A stretch of DNA of 64,000 nucleotides from Eriocheir sinensis (taxonomy: Eukaryota > Arthropoda > Malacostraca > Decapoda > Varunidae): contig NC_066515.1 in NCBI RefSeq assembly GCF_024679095.1, positions 24,339,387-24,403,386 on the forward strand. The letters are read 5' to 3'. The notes beneath the pieces are model-generated. The model saw only the letters and a program-made list of their open reading frames with translations, was not told the DNA's origin and searched no databases. The position numbers and the translations under genes are program-made. Shown in pieces: positions 32,395-43,159 of the stretch (position 1 is its first letter; the number at the start of each line of letters is the position of its first letter).

Positions 32395-32980
32395 AATGAT
32401 GACAATGATAGTGACAATAATGATGATAATGACGATGCATGTTCAGAAGGTATATTTTGATTGTATAGTTGTTATGTCTCTTGCAGGAACTAGGTCGTTG
32501 ATAATAATGATGATAGTTGTGATAATGGGGATGAAGATATGCTTGTCAACTATCTTTTATGTTAATAGTCTTTCAGTTATTCAATCTTCCTATTATTCTG
32601 TTCTAAAGTTTATCAGTTCTTCAATCATTCTAGCTTTCTATCCTTCAATCCTTCATTTTGTCACTTTAAATTTAAGGGGATGTGTAACGCTTGTAGGATG
32701 TTGAGAAGGATGCTGTGTAATGTGCCTAAATTGATCACGTTCCCGATGTTGCTTCTGTCATCTGTGTGAGAGAAGTAGTTTTCGAGTATTTTTGATTTCT
32801 TTTATTTTGATTTGATTTTTCTTTTTTCTTTTTGTTGTTTTAATTTATTTGCCCGTCGTAAAAAAAAAAATGTGTGTGATAATGATGCTGAATGGGGAGA
32901 TGAGGACTTGCAGGTTTTGGAAGCGGCGATGATGTGAAGCATGTGAAAATGAGTACACGTAGTAATGTATAGGGGAGTAA
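32395..32980. other. GAT-rich start, then A/T-rich unique sequence
   Basis: GATGAC/AATGAT steps at 32395-32437 and 32503-32537. The rest is unremarkable. TTTGCCCGTCG plus A10 at 32851-32870 may be a remnant of the SINE-like family, but this is weak. Confidence 0.45.
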
Positions 32981-32984
32981 GACC

Positions 32985-33222
32985 TTTAAATGACTTACTT
33001 AAAGACCTCGAAAATCATCAAACTCTAAAAATGACGTAAAAAGAGAATCCTGAACATGAGCGTTGGAAAATATTGTATAAAACTTATATCTTTGTGGAAG
33101 ACCTTTTAATAACTTACTTAAAGACCTCGAAAATCATCAGACTCTTAAAATGACGTGGAAAGAGAATCCTGAACGTGAGCGTTGGAAAATATCGTATACA
33201 ACTTAAATCTTTGTGGAAACTT
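32985..33222. repeat. 119-bp tandem duplication
   Basis: AAAGACCTCGAAAATCATCA starts at 33001 and 33120. Both units run through GAGAATCCTGAAC and GAGCGTTGGAAAATAT with few differences. Confidence 0.96.
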
Positions 33223-33659
33223 TCGCGGACCAAACACAGTGGCGGAAAAAGCTTGTTATAGATATTTTCCCAATCTTATGACACATCAGCAACAAAAAGG
33301 ATAAAGATACGCGATCGAAAAAAGAAATCAAGGAGTCAAAAATAAAAAAAATTCAACCAGTCCTTAAGCACGAAATGGAGGGATTGGAGTGAGTCGTGAG
33401 AGGGGGAGGGAGGGGACGAAGGGGGGCGGGAGAGGAGGGAGGCAAACGGAGAGGCAAAGTGACATAATCCCCCCCGCAGTAAGGCTCATCACTCCCTTGT
33501 TGAAAGCCGTGCTAATCGACCTTATGGAGCCAGCCGCGGCGGGGATTTCTGGGCTTCAAAGAAAACTTTTAGTGGGAGAGATCAAAGAGGAGGGAAGAGG
33601 GAGGAAAAGGGAGGTAAATCGGAGGAAAGTGGGAGATGGAGGAAAGGAAGAAGAAAGGT

Positions 33660-33660
<1 letters not shown>
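33223..33660. other. Unique sequence with G-rich and CpG-rich patches
   Basis: GGGGG runs at 33400-33430. A CpG-rich patch at 33470-33560 has ATGGAGCCAGCCGCGGCGG at about 33523. The open frame runs straight into GA-rich DNA and has no recognisable domain. Confidence 0.4.

Positions 33661-33661
<1 letters not shown>

Positions 33662-33735
<74 letters not shown>
33662..33735. repeat. (GA)n microsatellite
   Basis: Pure GA tract of about 37 units. Confidence 0.99.
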
Positions 33736-33737
<2 letters not shown>

Positions 33738-34075
33738 AGACGAGCAGTGAAAAAGAGCGGGTTCACTAACACCCTAATTGATGTCATCGTGTTTGTGAAT
33801 ATAAATTCCTGAAGTAATGACAAGCCGCGGGATGAGGCGGGAAGCACGTCCGCCACAGCTGCTTCGCCGCCGCCACGGGGGAGACGCGACCCCGGGGCAG
33901 CGCTGGGGGGCGAGGGGCTTAACGGGCTGCGGGGAGAATTTGGCAAAGGGGGATTTTATGTAAGTTGGGGCTGGATATTTTAAGGGCTGGGGAGGTGGTT
34001 TGGTAGCCGGAGGAAGAGGAGTTAGTGAGGAGGAAAATGAAGGTGTTAATTGTGGGTGTGATGATATTTTCGAAG
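33736..34075. other. CpG-rich unique island
   Basis: CACCCTAATTGA at 33771-33782 (also at 43697-43708), then GC-rich sequence (33830-33930) with many CG dinucleotides. No gene recognised. Confidence 0.4.
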
Positions 34076-34079
34076 CCAT

Positions 34080-34312
34080 GATGAGTTGCTGCCAAGGCAT
34101 TACTGATTATACAGAGGAAAAAGACATTGAGGGATAGGGAGTTTAGGCTTCATCCATGGCGCAGGATTAGATACACGTTGCTCCCAAGGCATTACTGATT
34201 ATACAGAGGAAAAAGGCATTGAGGGATAGGGAATTTAGGGTTCATCTCTGGCTCTGTATAGATACTTTTTGGGGCTGGGATGATTATGTGGAGGAAAAAG
34301 ACTTAAGAGGGA
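34080..34312. repeat. 92-bp tandem repeat, 2 full + 1 partial copies
   Basis: AAGGCATTACTGATTATACA starts at 34094 and 34186. A decayed third unit with GATTATGTGGAGGAAAAAG lies at about 34279. Confidence 0.94.
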
Positions 34313-34970
34313 ATAGAAGATAGATATTTAAACTATTTTTGCGTACATCTTGCAGGGGTCGAAGTGATATAGTGACATGAGAACACTTGTGGCCAAAAAA
34401 GGGTTGTAGAACTGGGAAATAGAAATAAAAAGACAGATAAATTTTCGCGATAAAGTGGACATGTAACAAAGCAGTATATGAAGTTTTACAGGAGTGAGAT
34501 GTGTGACGCTGTGAATATATTACACTCGGAAAATACTCTTAATGAAGTCGTTATAAAATTTAATGACCAGGAGGGGGATAATAAAGGATGTGTATGTCGT
34601 TAAGGATACTCAAAACACGTTCTATTACTCACATGTTACAATGGTGAAAGGAATGATAATGGTGAGAGAGAGAACATAAAATTGTTAGTGGGAGACAATA
34701 TTAACTTGCCCCAAATATAGAGAAGAAAGAAACCTTGAAATAATGAATAGAAAAACCCGAGAATAAAACACCACTGAAGTACTGGAAAGATTATTTATAC
34801 GCGCCCCAAATATAGCGGAGAAAGTCCTTGAAAGATGCTTAAAAGAGACTGAGTAAGACTGAAGAGGAGAGTCCGGAGGCATGGCAAGACGAGGAGAGTC
34901 AGGCGAGTCTTGTATCAAAGGCTTTCGAGATATCAGGTTAGCAAAGGATGGAAAGGAATCGAGTAGGAGA
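34313..34970. other. A-rich unique sequence, no gene seen
   Basis: Complex sequence. ATTTATACGCGCCCCAAATATAG at about 34791 loosely echoes TTGCCCCAAATATAG at 34707. No gene recognised. Confidence 0.45.
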
Positions 34971-34974
34971 GGAA

Positions 34975-35470
34975 GGTTAGCACAAAGTGAGGATGGGGAG
35001 AGGAGGAGGAGTTGAAGTTTGTGAAGGAAGAGAAAGGAAGGAAGTTGATAGGGGAAGGTTAGGACAGAGTGAGGATGGGAAAGAGGAGGTTGAAGTTTGT
35101 GAAGGAAGAGAAAGGAAGGAAGTTGGTAGGGGAAGGTTAGGACAGAGTGAGGATGGGGAAGAGGAGGAGGAAGTTGAAGTTTGTGAAGGAAGAGAAAGGA
35201 AGGAAGTTGATAGGGGAAGGTTAGGAGAATGGGGAAGAGGAGGAAGTTGAAGTTCGTGAAGGAAGAGAAAGCAAGCGAATTGATGGGAGAAGTTAGCAGA
35301 AAATGGGGATGTGGAAAAGAGGAGGAAGTTGAAATTTGTGAAGGAAAAGAAGGGAAGCGAATTGGTAGAAGTTAGCAGAAAATGGGAATGTCGAGGAAGA
35401 GGAGGAAGAGGAAGTTGAAGTTTGTGAAGGAAGAAAACTGGATGAAGATAAGAGTGGAAGTAATTGAAGG
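34975..35470. repeat. ~80-bp minisatellite, 6 copies
   Basis: GTTGAAGTTTGTGAAGGAAG occurs, with small changes, at 35011, 35089, 35173, 35246, 35328 and 35414 (spacing 73-86 bp). The first three spacings are 78, 84 and 73. The first two are multiples of three, so a short repetitive Glu/Gly/Arg frame stays open for 87 codons. Confidence 0.96.
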
Positions 35471-35526
35471 TGAGAATCTTTTGTAATTGGTAAAAAGTTG
35501 AAAGGTATAAAGGAGGTGAAGGATAA

Positions 35527-35566
35527 TGGTGTGTGTGTGCGTGTGTGTGTGTGTGCGTGTGTGTGT
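35527..35566. repeat. Interrupted (GT)n
   Basis: GT tract with two GC interruptions. Confidence 0.95.
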
Positions 35567-35690
35567 CAAAGAGGGGCTCACAGTGATGGAAAAGAGCATA
35601 AATTTGATGAAAAAAGCAAATACTCTTAAATTCTCTCTTTTTATATTCGTTTCAATTGTGTATTCAAGGAAAGGTCATTCAAAAGCAGAC

Positions 35691-35865
<175 letters not shown>

Positions 35866-36235
35866 AGAATAATAAAAAAATCTTGCATATATAAAGTTAA
35901 ACATGAACACTGACATGAAACAGACGTGTATTTTAAGGAAACAGATGAGCACACAGCACTGAGCACACAAACACGGACGGGCAGAGAGGAGAGGGGCGAG
36001 GGGCGGACACGGACGGACACGGACGGACACACGGACGCGGACACATAGACAACGAGGATGAAAATATTCGCAAAGGTAAAATCGCTGAGCCTCGCCAACA
36101 GGTAGACAAGCAGACGGACAGACAGTTGTAATCAGACACCGACAGCCCGACAGACGTATGGACAAACAGTTAATATATGATAGGAGAAAAAAAATTCGTA
36201 AAACTTTATATACTCAAATGGTTTTTATTCTCGCT
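35866..36235. other. Unique sequence with ~10-bp (GGACACGGAC)n at 36003-36045
   Basis: A short minisatellite of CACGGACGGA units, then GACAG-rich words at 36100-36160. No gene seen. Confidence 0.7.
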
Positions 36236-36740
36236 TGTCTGTCTTGTTCTTTTTCTTCTCCTCTTTTGTTAGTTTTTTTTTTCCTTTGTTTCTCCTCCAT
36301 TCCTCCACTCCCTCCCCCCTCCACCTCCTTCCTTTACTCCCTCCCTCTCCTTTTCTAGCCCTGTCTTGTTTTTTTCTTCTCCTTTTTGGTTAATTTTTCT
36401 TCCTTTGTTTCTCCTCCATTCCTCCATTCCTGTTGTCCTTCTCTATCTCCCTCTTTTTTTTGTTTATTCTCCTCCTCCTCCTTCCTTTTCTCCCTCCCTC
36501 TCCCTCTCTTGCACTCCCTATCTCACTCCCTCTCTCTCTCCTCTTGGTTATTCCTTTCCTCCTCCTCCTCCTCCATCTCTCCTTCACTCCTCTAATTCCT
36601 ATTTTATCCATCTCCTTCACTCTCCTTCGGCTTCTTCCTTTCATCCCTCCCTCTCTCCTTTGGTCAGTTCTCTCCTCTTTTATCTATTACTTTCCTTCTT
36701 CCCCCTCCTCTGTCTCTCTCTTCCTCACTCCCCGCTCCTC
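36236..36740. repeat. ~122-bp tandem duplication in pyrimidine belt
   Basis: GTCTTGTT followed by CTTCTCCT, CCTTTGTTTCTCCTCCATTC begins at 36241 and 36363. A CTC-rich remainder continues to 36740. Confidence 0.85.
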
Positions 36741-37090
36741 CGCCACCCCGCACCCCCACCCCCGCACATAAATCCCCAGCAGTCATCGTCCATTTCACCG
36801 AACAAGAGCCCATTATTAAGAAACCATTAGAAGGAGACGCTGCAGCTCACACTTCCATCGAGATTATGGCGCAACAGACCGACACAAAAAATATATATAT
36901 GTTTGTACACAGCGGAGGAGGAGAAAAAAAAAAAAAAAAAAAACGGGTCGTAACTTACCGATCACCTTCCCCCGGGGTCGCCCACCTGAGTTTTCAATTA
37001 GCTGTTTCTCACCTGGTCTGCCGGTCCCTTTAATCACCTGTGTTAATTGAGATTCAGCCTTCAGAGTGGGACACGGTAATCTGTTTTTCG
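36741..37090. other. Unique island with E-box and TAAT words
   Basis: Between A20 (36924-36943) and 37060 lie CACCTG, CAATTA, CACCTG, AATCACCTG and TTAATTG within about 70 bp. This is one of several similar motif mixes in the window; regulatory role is inference. Confidence 0.35.
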
Positions 37091-37139
37091 CTTTTATTTC
37101 TCCTTTTTTTTTTGTTGTTGTTCATTTATTATGGTTTTA

Positions 37140-37540
37140 TTGTTCTCGTCCCTGTTCTTGTACCTGTTTTTTGTTTTGTTTCTGTTTTGTTTTGTTCTTT
37201 TTCACGGTTCTCTTGTTCTTATTATTGTTTCTATTCCTGTTTTTCTTTTCTCTTTTCTTAGTTTTCTTCTTTTTCTTCTCATTTTTCTCTTTTCTTTTCT
37301 CATTCTCTTTCTGTAATTTTCTTCTTTCTTCACGCCTCTTTTGTCCTTATTCTTGTTCGTATTCCTGTTTTTGTATTTTCTTTTTCTCTTTTCTTATTGT
37401 TTGCTTCTTTTTTTTCACACCTCCGTTCATACTTTTTCCTATTTTCTCTTTTCTCTTTCTTTTCTTCTCTTTCAACGCCTCTTTTGTTCTTACGCCTGTT
37501 TTCATTCTTGTTTTCTATTCCATTCACTATCATTACCCAG
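37140..37540. repeat. ~130-bp degenerate T-rich tandem repeat
   Basis: CACGCCTCTTTTGTCCTTATTCTTGT-like blocks start at about 37203, 37331 and 37472, each followed by TATTCCTGTTTTT and TTTTCTC-rich sequence. Confidence 0.75.
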
Positions 37541-37754
37541 GTTTTCATTTTCTCCTCATCATTATCATCAAACATTATCATTTTCATCATCATCGTATTA
37601 TCCTCCTCACGTTCATGGTCTTGCCGGCTGGACATGAACAGATACTAAATTTTTCCGCTCATATTTATTGCCCTCACACTTTACAATCGCTTTATTCACA
37701 CGCGTACATAATAGGCAACTCTTCATTTGGTTCCATAATTTCACTTCTCTCCGT

Positions 37755-38335
37755 TTTGCTATTCACTTAAGGGGGGCGTCTGATTACCTCCTCCTCCTCT
37801 TGTTTTCATCATTCTCTTCCTGCTTTTCCTTCATATTATTTCTCAGTCTCAAAATATTACTTTACAATACGTCTTTTCAGTCTCCCTCCCTCCCACCATC
37901 CATCCCTTGATATTCACTTAAGGGAGGACATCAGACCACCTCCTCCTCTTTCTCCTCTTCCTATTTTTCATTTTTCTTCCTGTTATTTCTCATTCACAAA
38001 ACCTTCTTCCACTGTCTTTTCTCTTTCTCCCTCCCTCTCTTCCTTCCTTAGCTATTCACATTACCTTCTCCTCCCTCTCCTTTTTCTCCTCCTCCAACGC
38101 TTCATCATTCTCTTCCTTTTCCTTTCTTTTATCTCCCATTCACAAAATCTTCCTTCATATATACTAAGTCTTTTCTCCCCCATTCCTTCTCTCCCTTAGT
38201 TATTCATTTCCTCCTTCTCCTCCTTCTTCTATTTCTCATCTTTCTCCTTCTTTTCCTTATTTCCCAGTCGCAAGATCCTCCTTCACACTGTCTTTTCTCT
38301 CCCTTCCTCTCTCTCTCTCCCTCCCTCTCACCCTA
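37755..38335. repeat. ~147-bp pyrimidine-rich tandem repeat, 4 copies
   Basis: TATTCAC/TATTCAT words mark unit starts at 37760, 37911, 38053 and 38201 (151, 142 and 148 bp). Units also share CATTCACAAAA and CTGTCTTTTCTC. Confidence 0.9.
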
Positions 38336-38647
38336 GTACCTGTTACCTGCCAAGTCATAGTTTTAATCTTCGTAAGCAGTTTCCTACCTGTCCGGATTCT
38401 CTTATCTGTAATTACCTGCCGAAAAAAAACTCCCCCAGCTACAAGACCTTTATTTTACCTGTGCGTAAGAGCCAGGTGTCGTGTCTATAAAATCCGGTGT
38501 TGGTCTGTCCCGTTTTGCAAAGTCTAATAGTGGTGGTGAGTTAGTGGTGGTGATGGAGGGTGTTGGTGGTAATGGTGGTGGTGGTGGTGGTTGTGGTGAT
38601 GATTTAGTATGATAAGGTGTTGGTGTGTTTTGAGTGATGTATGTGGT

Positions 38648-38679
<32 letters not shown>

Positions 38680-38690
38680 GATGTGATGTG
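38336..38690. other. E-box-rich unique island, GGT and GT tracts
   Basis: Six ACCTG words occur between 38340 and 38475, then (GGT)n-like sequence at 38530-38600 and GT at 38650-38678. Confidence 0.6.
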
Positions 38691-39100
38691 GGTTTTAGAT
38701 TAAGGTATTGTTCTCCTTTTCTCTCATTCTCTTCTTTCTCTTCTCTCCTTCCTCCCCATTTCTCTATTTCTCTTTCTATCTTCTTTCCTTCTAGATTAAG
38801 GTATTGCTATCTCTTGCTCCTCTTTCTCTTCTTTTCTTCAATCCTGTTTTCTCCTTCACACTCTTATCCCACTGTCTAACCCCTTCCATTCACTCTTTTT
38901 CTTCCATCTGTCTCCTTTCCTTCACCTCGCTTCCTCTTCTCTTCAATTCTGTTCGCTCATATACTTTCATATCCCATCTTCTCATCCCCTCCTCCCCTTC
39001 CTTCCCCCGTTTCTCTCTTCTTTATCTTCTTTCCTTCACTTCCTTTCTCTCCTCCTTCACTCTACTATCTCACCTGCTCCTCCTTCCTTCTCACCCCCCT
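38690..39100. repeat. ~100-bp degenerate pyrimidine repeat
   Basis: TAGATTAAGGTATTG at 38697 and 38793. TCTTCAATYCTGTT at about 38834 and 38940. Confidence 0.75.
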
Positions 39101-39370
39101 CCCCATCAACCGCACCAGGTATTACAAGCTCTACTTTCCGCTTCTGGTTATTGCGGAGTCGAAGTCTTGAGTCTGCAATTTGTCGCTCTCTCGCCAGCAA
39201 CATCGAGGCGGGTTTCGCGGTCGGCGGAGGAAGCGTCTTTTATTTCTTGTGATTTAGGGTGACAGGTAAATCTTGATGGCGTGTAATGTGTGTATAATTC
39301 TCCTCCTCTTGTGTGTGTTTCCTCCCCAAACTGCTCGTGTTGTTATGTGGTTACCCTCCTTATGTGTGTG
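39101..39370. other. Unique island, no gene supported
   Basis: A polypyrimidine run ending in ACCAG at about 39118 precedes about 140 bp of balanced sequence ending GTGACAGGTAAAT. The layout resembles an exon with splice borders, but translations in each frame match nothing I recognise. Confidence 0.3.
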
Positions 39371-39373
39371 TGT

Positions 39374-39410
39374 GTGGGGTGGGGTGAGGGGGGGGGAATC
39401 GGGGAGTGGG
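39374..39410 (+). repeat. Putative G-quadruplex run
   Basis: Four G runs (G4, G4, G9, G4) separated by 1-4 bases, within GT-rich DNA (39359-39440). Confidence 0.7.
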
Positions 39411-39489
39411 AGGGTGTGTGTGCGTGTGTGTGTGTCGTTTTTTGTGTGTGTCTGGATGTGGATTTATAACGTCTGGGTCTGTTTGTTTT

Positions 39490-39985
39490 TCTATCTTCTG
39501 TTCTGTCTGTCTAACGAGTCCGCCATTTGGTCATCTGCTCCCATCATCGTAACGCCACTCACTCACGACACATGTTCAAAACGCGTTCTTGTTAGCCCTT
39601 TTTTTTTGCCTTGGCGTTCATCCACCTTCTGTTTGTCTGTCAAGGATGTGTCTTTTGATCATTTGCTTCCATTGATGTCACCTCCCGAACCTATTTCTCT
39701 TCTCCCTTCATTATAATCAATACATGTTCAAAAGGCTTTCTTCTTAATTCTTTTTTTAAGTGAGTATTTATTTTCTGCTTACATATACATCACTTCTGTA
39801 TGTTTATTTATAGTCATCAAGTATGTGTGTCATCTGCTTTCATACACATCCCTACTTCCCTTTGTTTGTCTATCTATAGTAAGCAAGTCTTTTATCATGT
39901 GCTTCCATAGACATTTCCATTATCTTCTGTTCGTCTATCTAGCAAGCAGGTCTTTTTCTTATCGCCTATGAACATAAACATCAAC
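39490..39985. repeat. Degenerate ~65-165-bp tandem repeat
   Basis: TTCTGTTTGTCT, then AAGYARGT, TTTTGATCATTTGCTTCCAT-like blocks recur at about 39496, 39626, 39794, 39860 and 39924. Strongly decayed. Confidence 0.7.
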
Positions 39986-40206
39986 TTTACCTTACCTTAC
40001 CTTACCTTACCTTACCTTACCTTACCTTACCTTACCTTACCTTACCTTACCTTAACTTAACTTACCTTACCTTACCTTACCTTACCTTACCTTACCTTAA
40101 CTTAACTTAACTTAACTTAACTTAACTTAGCTTTACCTTACCTTACCTTACCTTACCTTATTTTTACCTTACCTTACTTACCTTACCTTTCCCTTCCCTT
40201 ACCTTG
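39986..40206. repeat. (TTACC)n pentanucleotide array, copy 3
   Basis: About 44 units of CCTTA (GGTAA on the - strand) with an internal block of seven CTTAA units at about 40094-40130. It is opposite in strand to the arrays at 660 and 2817. Confidence 0.98.
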
Positions 40207-40590
40207 CTTATAAACATCACCACCTGATCAAAATACTTTCCCAAACACTCACTCCTGTCAGATAAGCGCAACACCTGAGCAGCAGTGTCTCCAGAGCTCA
40301 TTAAGACACCACCCCAACCTCACCTCACCTGCGCGTGATGAAAAAGTCCCCCACACACAAAAAGCCGTCCGCCAGGTGTTATCAATAAGAATCAGAGAGC
40401 CCCATTAATGCTATCTTCAGTAGAGACAAACTCCCAACGCTTCCTGTCTCCTGTGTAATGAATGAGATAGTGCCTGTTCTCTCTATCTCCCTCCCTCCCT
40501 CCCTCCCTCCTCCCTCAACCTGACCCTCCCTCCTCCCCTCCCCTCCCGCTCAGAACTCTTGATGAAGTCACGTTCCGAGTGTAGCCAGGT
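40207..40590. other. E-box-rich unique island
   Basis: Five CACCTG/CAGGTG words lie between 40219 and 40378. C-rich CCCT repeats occur at 40487-40510 and 40530-40550. No gene seen. Confidence 0.45.
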
Positions 40591-40606
40591 GAGGGAGAGA
40601 GAGAGA

Positions 40607-40683
<77 letters not shown>
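40591..40683. repeat. (GA)n microsatellite
   Basis: GA tract with one T interruption near 40611. Confidence 0.98.
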
Positions 40684-40685
<2 letters not shown>

Positions 40686-40716
40686 TTGGGGTATGTGGTG
40701 TGGAAGTGATTCTGGG

Positions 40717-40719
<3 letters not shown>

Positions 40720-40761
<42 letters not shown>
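40720..40761. repeat. (GT)n microsatellite
   Basis: Pure GT tract. GACGTGACGTAAGG (two overlapping CRE-like words) lies at about 40777. Confidence 0.98.
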
Positions 40762-40762
<1 letters not shown>

Positions 40763-40814
40763 ACAGGTGTGGAAATGACGTGACGTAAGGAATGAGGGGC
40801 AGGTGTGCATGCAG

Positions 40815-41130
40815 GAAAAGGGGGGGGAGGAGGGAGAGGTGAAGGGGGGGAGTAAGCTTGGAAGGGGAGGGGGAAGGGGTGATGAAAGATGGGGTGAAAC
40901 GAATGACGAGGGGGGAAGGAGGAGGAAGAGGAGGAGGAGGAAGAGAAGAGAAAAAAAGAAAACAAAAGAATAGGAAGAAGTTGAAAAATGAAGAGGAAAA
41001 GGAAGATAAGTAGGAGAAAGGGAGAAAAAGGAGAGCGAAAGAGGAGAAAGAAGAGGAAAGGGAAGATAGGTAGGAGAAAAGGGAGAAAAAGGAGAAAGTG
41101 AAGAAGGAGAAATAAGAAGTAGAGGAAAGA
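40815..41130. repeat. Purine belt with ~60-bp repeat
   Basis: GGAAGATARGTAGGAGAAA and GGGAGAAAAAGGAGA recur at about 41000 and 41060. The belt is otherwise G/A-rich. Confidence 0.85.
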
Positions 41131-41182
41131 AAGGGAACCAGCTGATTAATCTCCTTACCTGTCCATCTTACCTGCATTCAGT

Positions 41183-41185
<3 letters not shown>

Positions 41186-41255
<70 letters not shown>
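41186..41255. repeat. (GA)n microsatellite
   Basis: Pure GA tract. Confidence 0.99.
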
Positions 41256-41257
<2 letters not shown>

Positions 41258-41406
41258 AGACTGAACATATCATGAAAAGAGGTTGAAATATGTCATACTC
41301 ATGTCATCTGGCAATTTCACATCTCAGGAGTCACGTCTCCGACATATTTCTTATGCACCGAACTGGAGAAAATATTTAAGAATCCTCGACTGGCTGTTAT
41401 CTGAGC

Positions 41407-41765
41407 CATGGAGGAGGAGGAGGAGGAGGAGGAGCAAGAGGAGGAGGAGGAGGAGGAGGAGGAGGAGGAGGAGGGTTATAAGGGAGGAACGTTATAGAAT
41501 GGATGAGGATAAGGAGGAGGAAGTGGAAATGGAGGTTGAAATAAGAGAAGTAGATAGAGGAGGGGGAAGAGGAAGAGAAGGAGGAGGAGGAGGAGGAGGA
41601 GGACGAGGATTGTTATAAGGGAGGAACGTTAGATAATAGATGAGGTTATGGAAGAGGAGGAAGTGGAAATGGAGGTTGAAATAAGACAAATAGACAGAGG
41701 AGGAGGAGGAGGAAGAAGAGGATGACGAGGATGAAGAGGAGGAGGAGGAGGAGGAGGAAAAAGAG
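41407..41765. repeat. (GGA)n-bearing 137-bp tandem duplication
   Basis: GTTATAAGGGAGGAACGTTA starts at 41475 and 41612. Each unit continues through GAAGTGGAAATGGAGGTTGAA and ends in a GGA tract. Confidence 0.95.
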
Positions 41766-42060
41766 AAGTTGAACATTAGTCTCCACATAGTCAGAACAAA
41801 AGAAGAAAAAAAAGAGTTACCGTGAGAAATAGCGAAAGAGAGAGAAGTCATGACAGTTTGAATTAATGAAGAAAAAAATACAGAAGGAAATATTCAGCCT
41901 CCGAAAAAAGCTACAAATCAACAAACAAAAGACAGGAGGAACACGAAAGCGATGAGACATGCGAGGAGACTGACAGGTGAGAGTGAATGATTAAGCGGGG
42001 AATGCGCGGAGACTGACGGCAGAATTAGAGGTAAAAGATTGTGTGAGAAAGCGAAAGTGA
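41766..42060. other. A/G-rich unique sequence, no gene seen
   Basis: Contains two GAGACTGACRG words at about 41966 and 42009. Nothing else. Confidence 0.5.
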
Positions 42061-42920
42061 AAAATGCTGATGGCAGTCGTTGTAAAGAAAAAAAAATGAC
42101 TTACCCAACCGAAGTAATTGAATAGGAAAAGAATAGAATCGTTGGTTTGTAAGGAATTTGAACTCTGAATTTGAGAAGGATTGTTTTCAGAGATGGTCAG
42201 ATAAAAAAATATATTAGTTTCCCTTGAAGCTGAGAACTTTGATTAGTGAGGTGAGATAAAAGTATATTGGAAAGTTATTATTAGAAAGTATATAAGAAAA
42301 AAAGTACTGACCTAGCCAAAATAATTGAATAGGAAGAGAATAGAGTCGTTCGTTTGTAAGGAATTTGAACTCTGAATTTGAGAAGGATTGTTTTTAGAGA
42401 TGGTCAGATAAAAAAAAATTATATTAGTTTCCCTTGAAGATGAGAACTTTGATTAGTGAGGTGAGATAAAAGTATATTGGAAAGTTATTACTAGAAAGTA
42501 TATAAGAAAAAAAGTACTTACCCAACCGAAGTAATTGAATAGGAAGTGAATAGAGTCGTTGGTTTGTGAGGAATTTGAACTCTGAATTTGAGAAGGATTA
42601 TATTTTTTAGAGATAGTCGGTCAGATAAAAAAAAAATATGTTAGTTTCCCTTGAACCTGAGGTGAGGTCAAAGTATATTAAAATGTTATTATTAGAAAGT
42701 ATATAAGAAAAAACTTGCTTACCCAACTGAAGTAATTGGATAGGAAGAGAATAGAGTCGTTGATTTGTGAGGAATTTGAAGTCTGCATTTGAGAAGGATT
42801 ATTTTTTAGAGATAGTTGGTCACATAAAATAAAATATTAGTTTCCCTTGAAGCTAAGAAGAACTTTTGGGTGAGATAAAAGTATATTAGTTTCCCTTAAA
42901 ATTGTAATAAAGTAATTCAG
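42061..42920. repeat. ~206-bp tandem repeat, 4 copies
   Basis: AATAGGAAGAGAATAGAGTCGTT-like starts lie at 42121, 42328, 42538 and 42739 (207, 210 and 201 bp). Units carry GAATTTGAACTCTGAATTTG, TTAGTTTCCCTTGAA and AAAGTATATAAGAAAA. The first three copies are very similar; the fourth is decaying. Confidence 0.97.
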
Positions 42921-43159
42921 TGTTGTTGAGAAGCAAGATTTTGGAGTGTTGATTCGATATGGAGAAAAAAAGGAAGGAATGATAGTACAGTGAAAATAAA
43001 GGAGATGATAAGCGTGTGAAATTCTCTTGCTCGAATAAAAGGTAATAAACTGATTTGAAAGAAAAGTGGAACTAAATTAGACGGTGAAGCATTATTATTT
43101 TACGACAAGAAAACGGAAAGAAAAGAGACAGAACAGGGTGAAGAAAATTAATGTCTGTG

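Noticed and set aside
33523..33660. Kozak-like ATGGAGCCAGCCGCGG start
   Set aside because: The frame passes directly into GGA/GA repeat DNA and has no domain.
39118..39262. Possible internal exon after a pyrimidine tract plus CAG
   Set aside because: Borders look exon-like, but no frame gives a recognisable protein and pyrimidine tracts are everywhere here.
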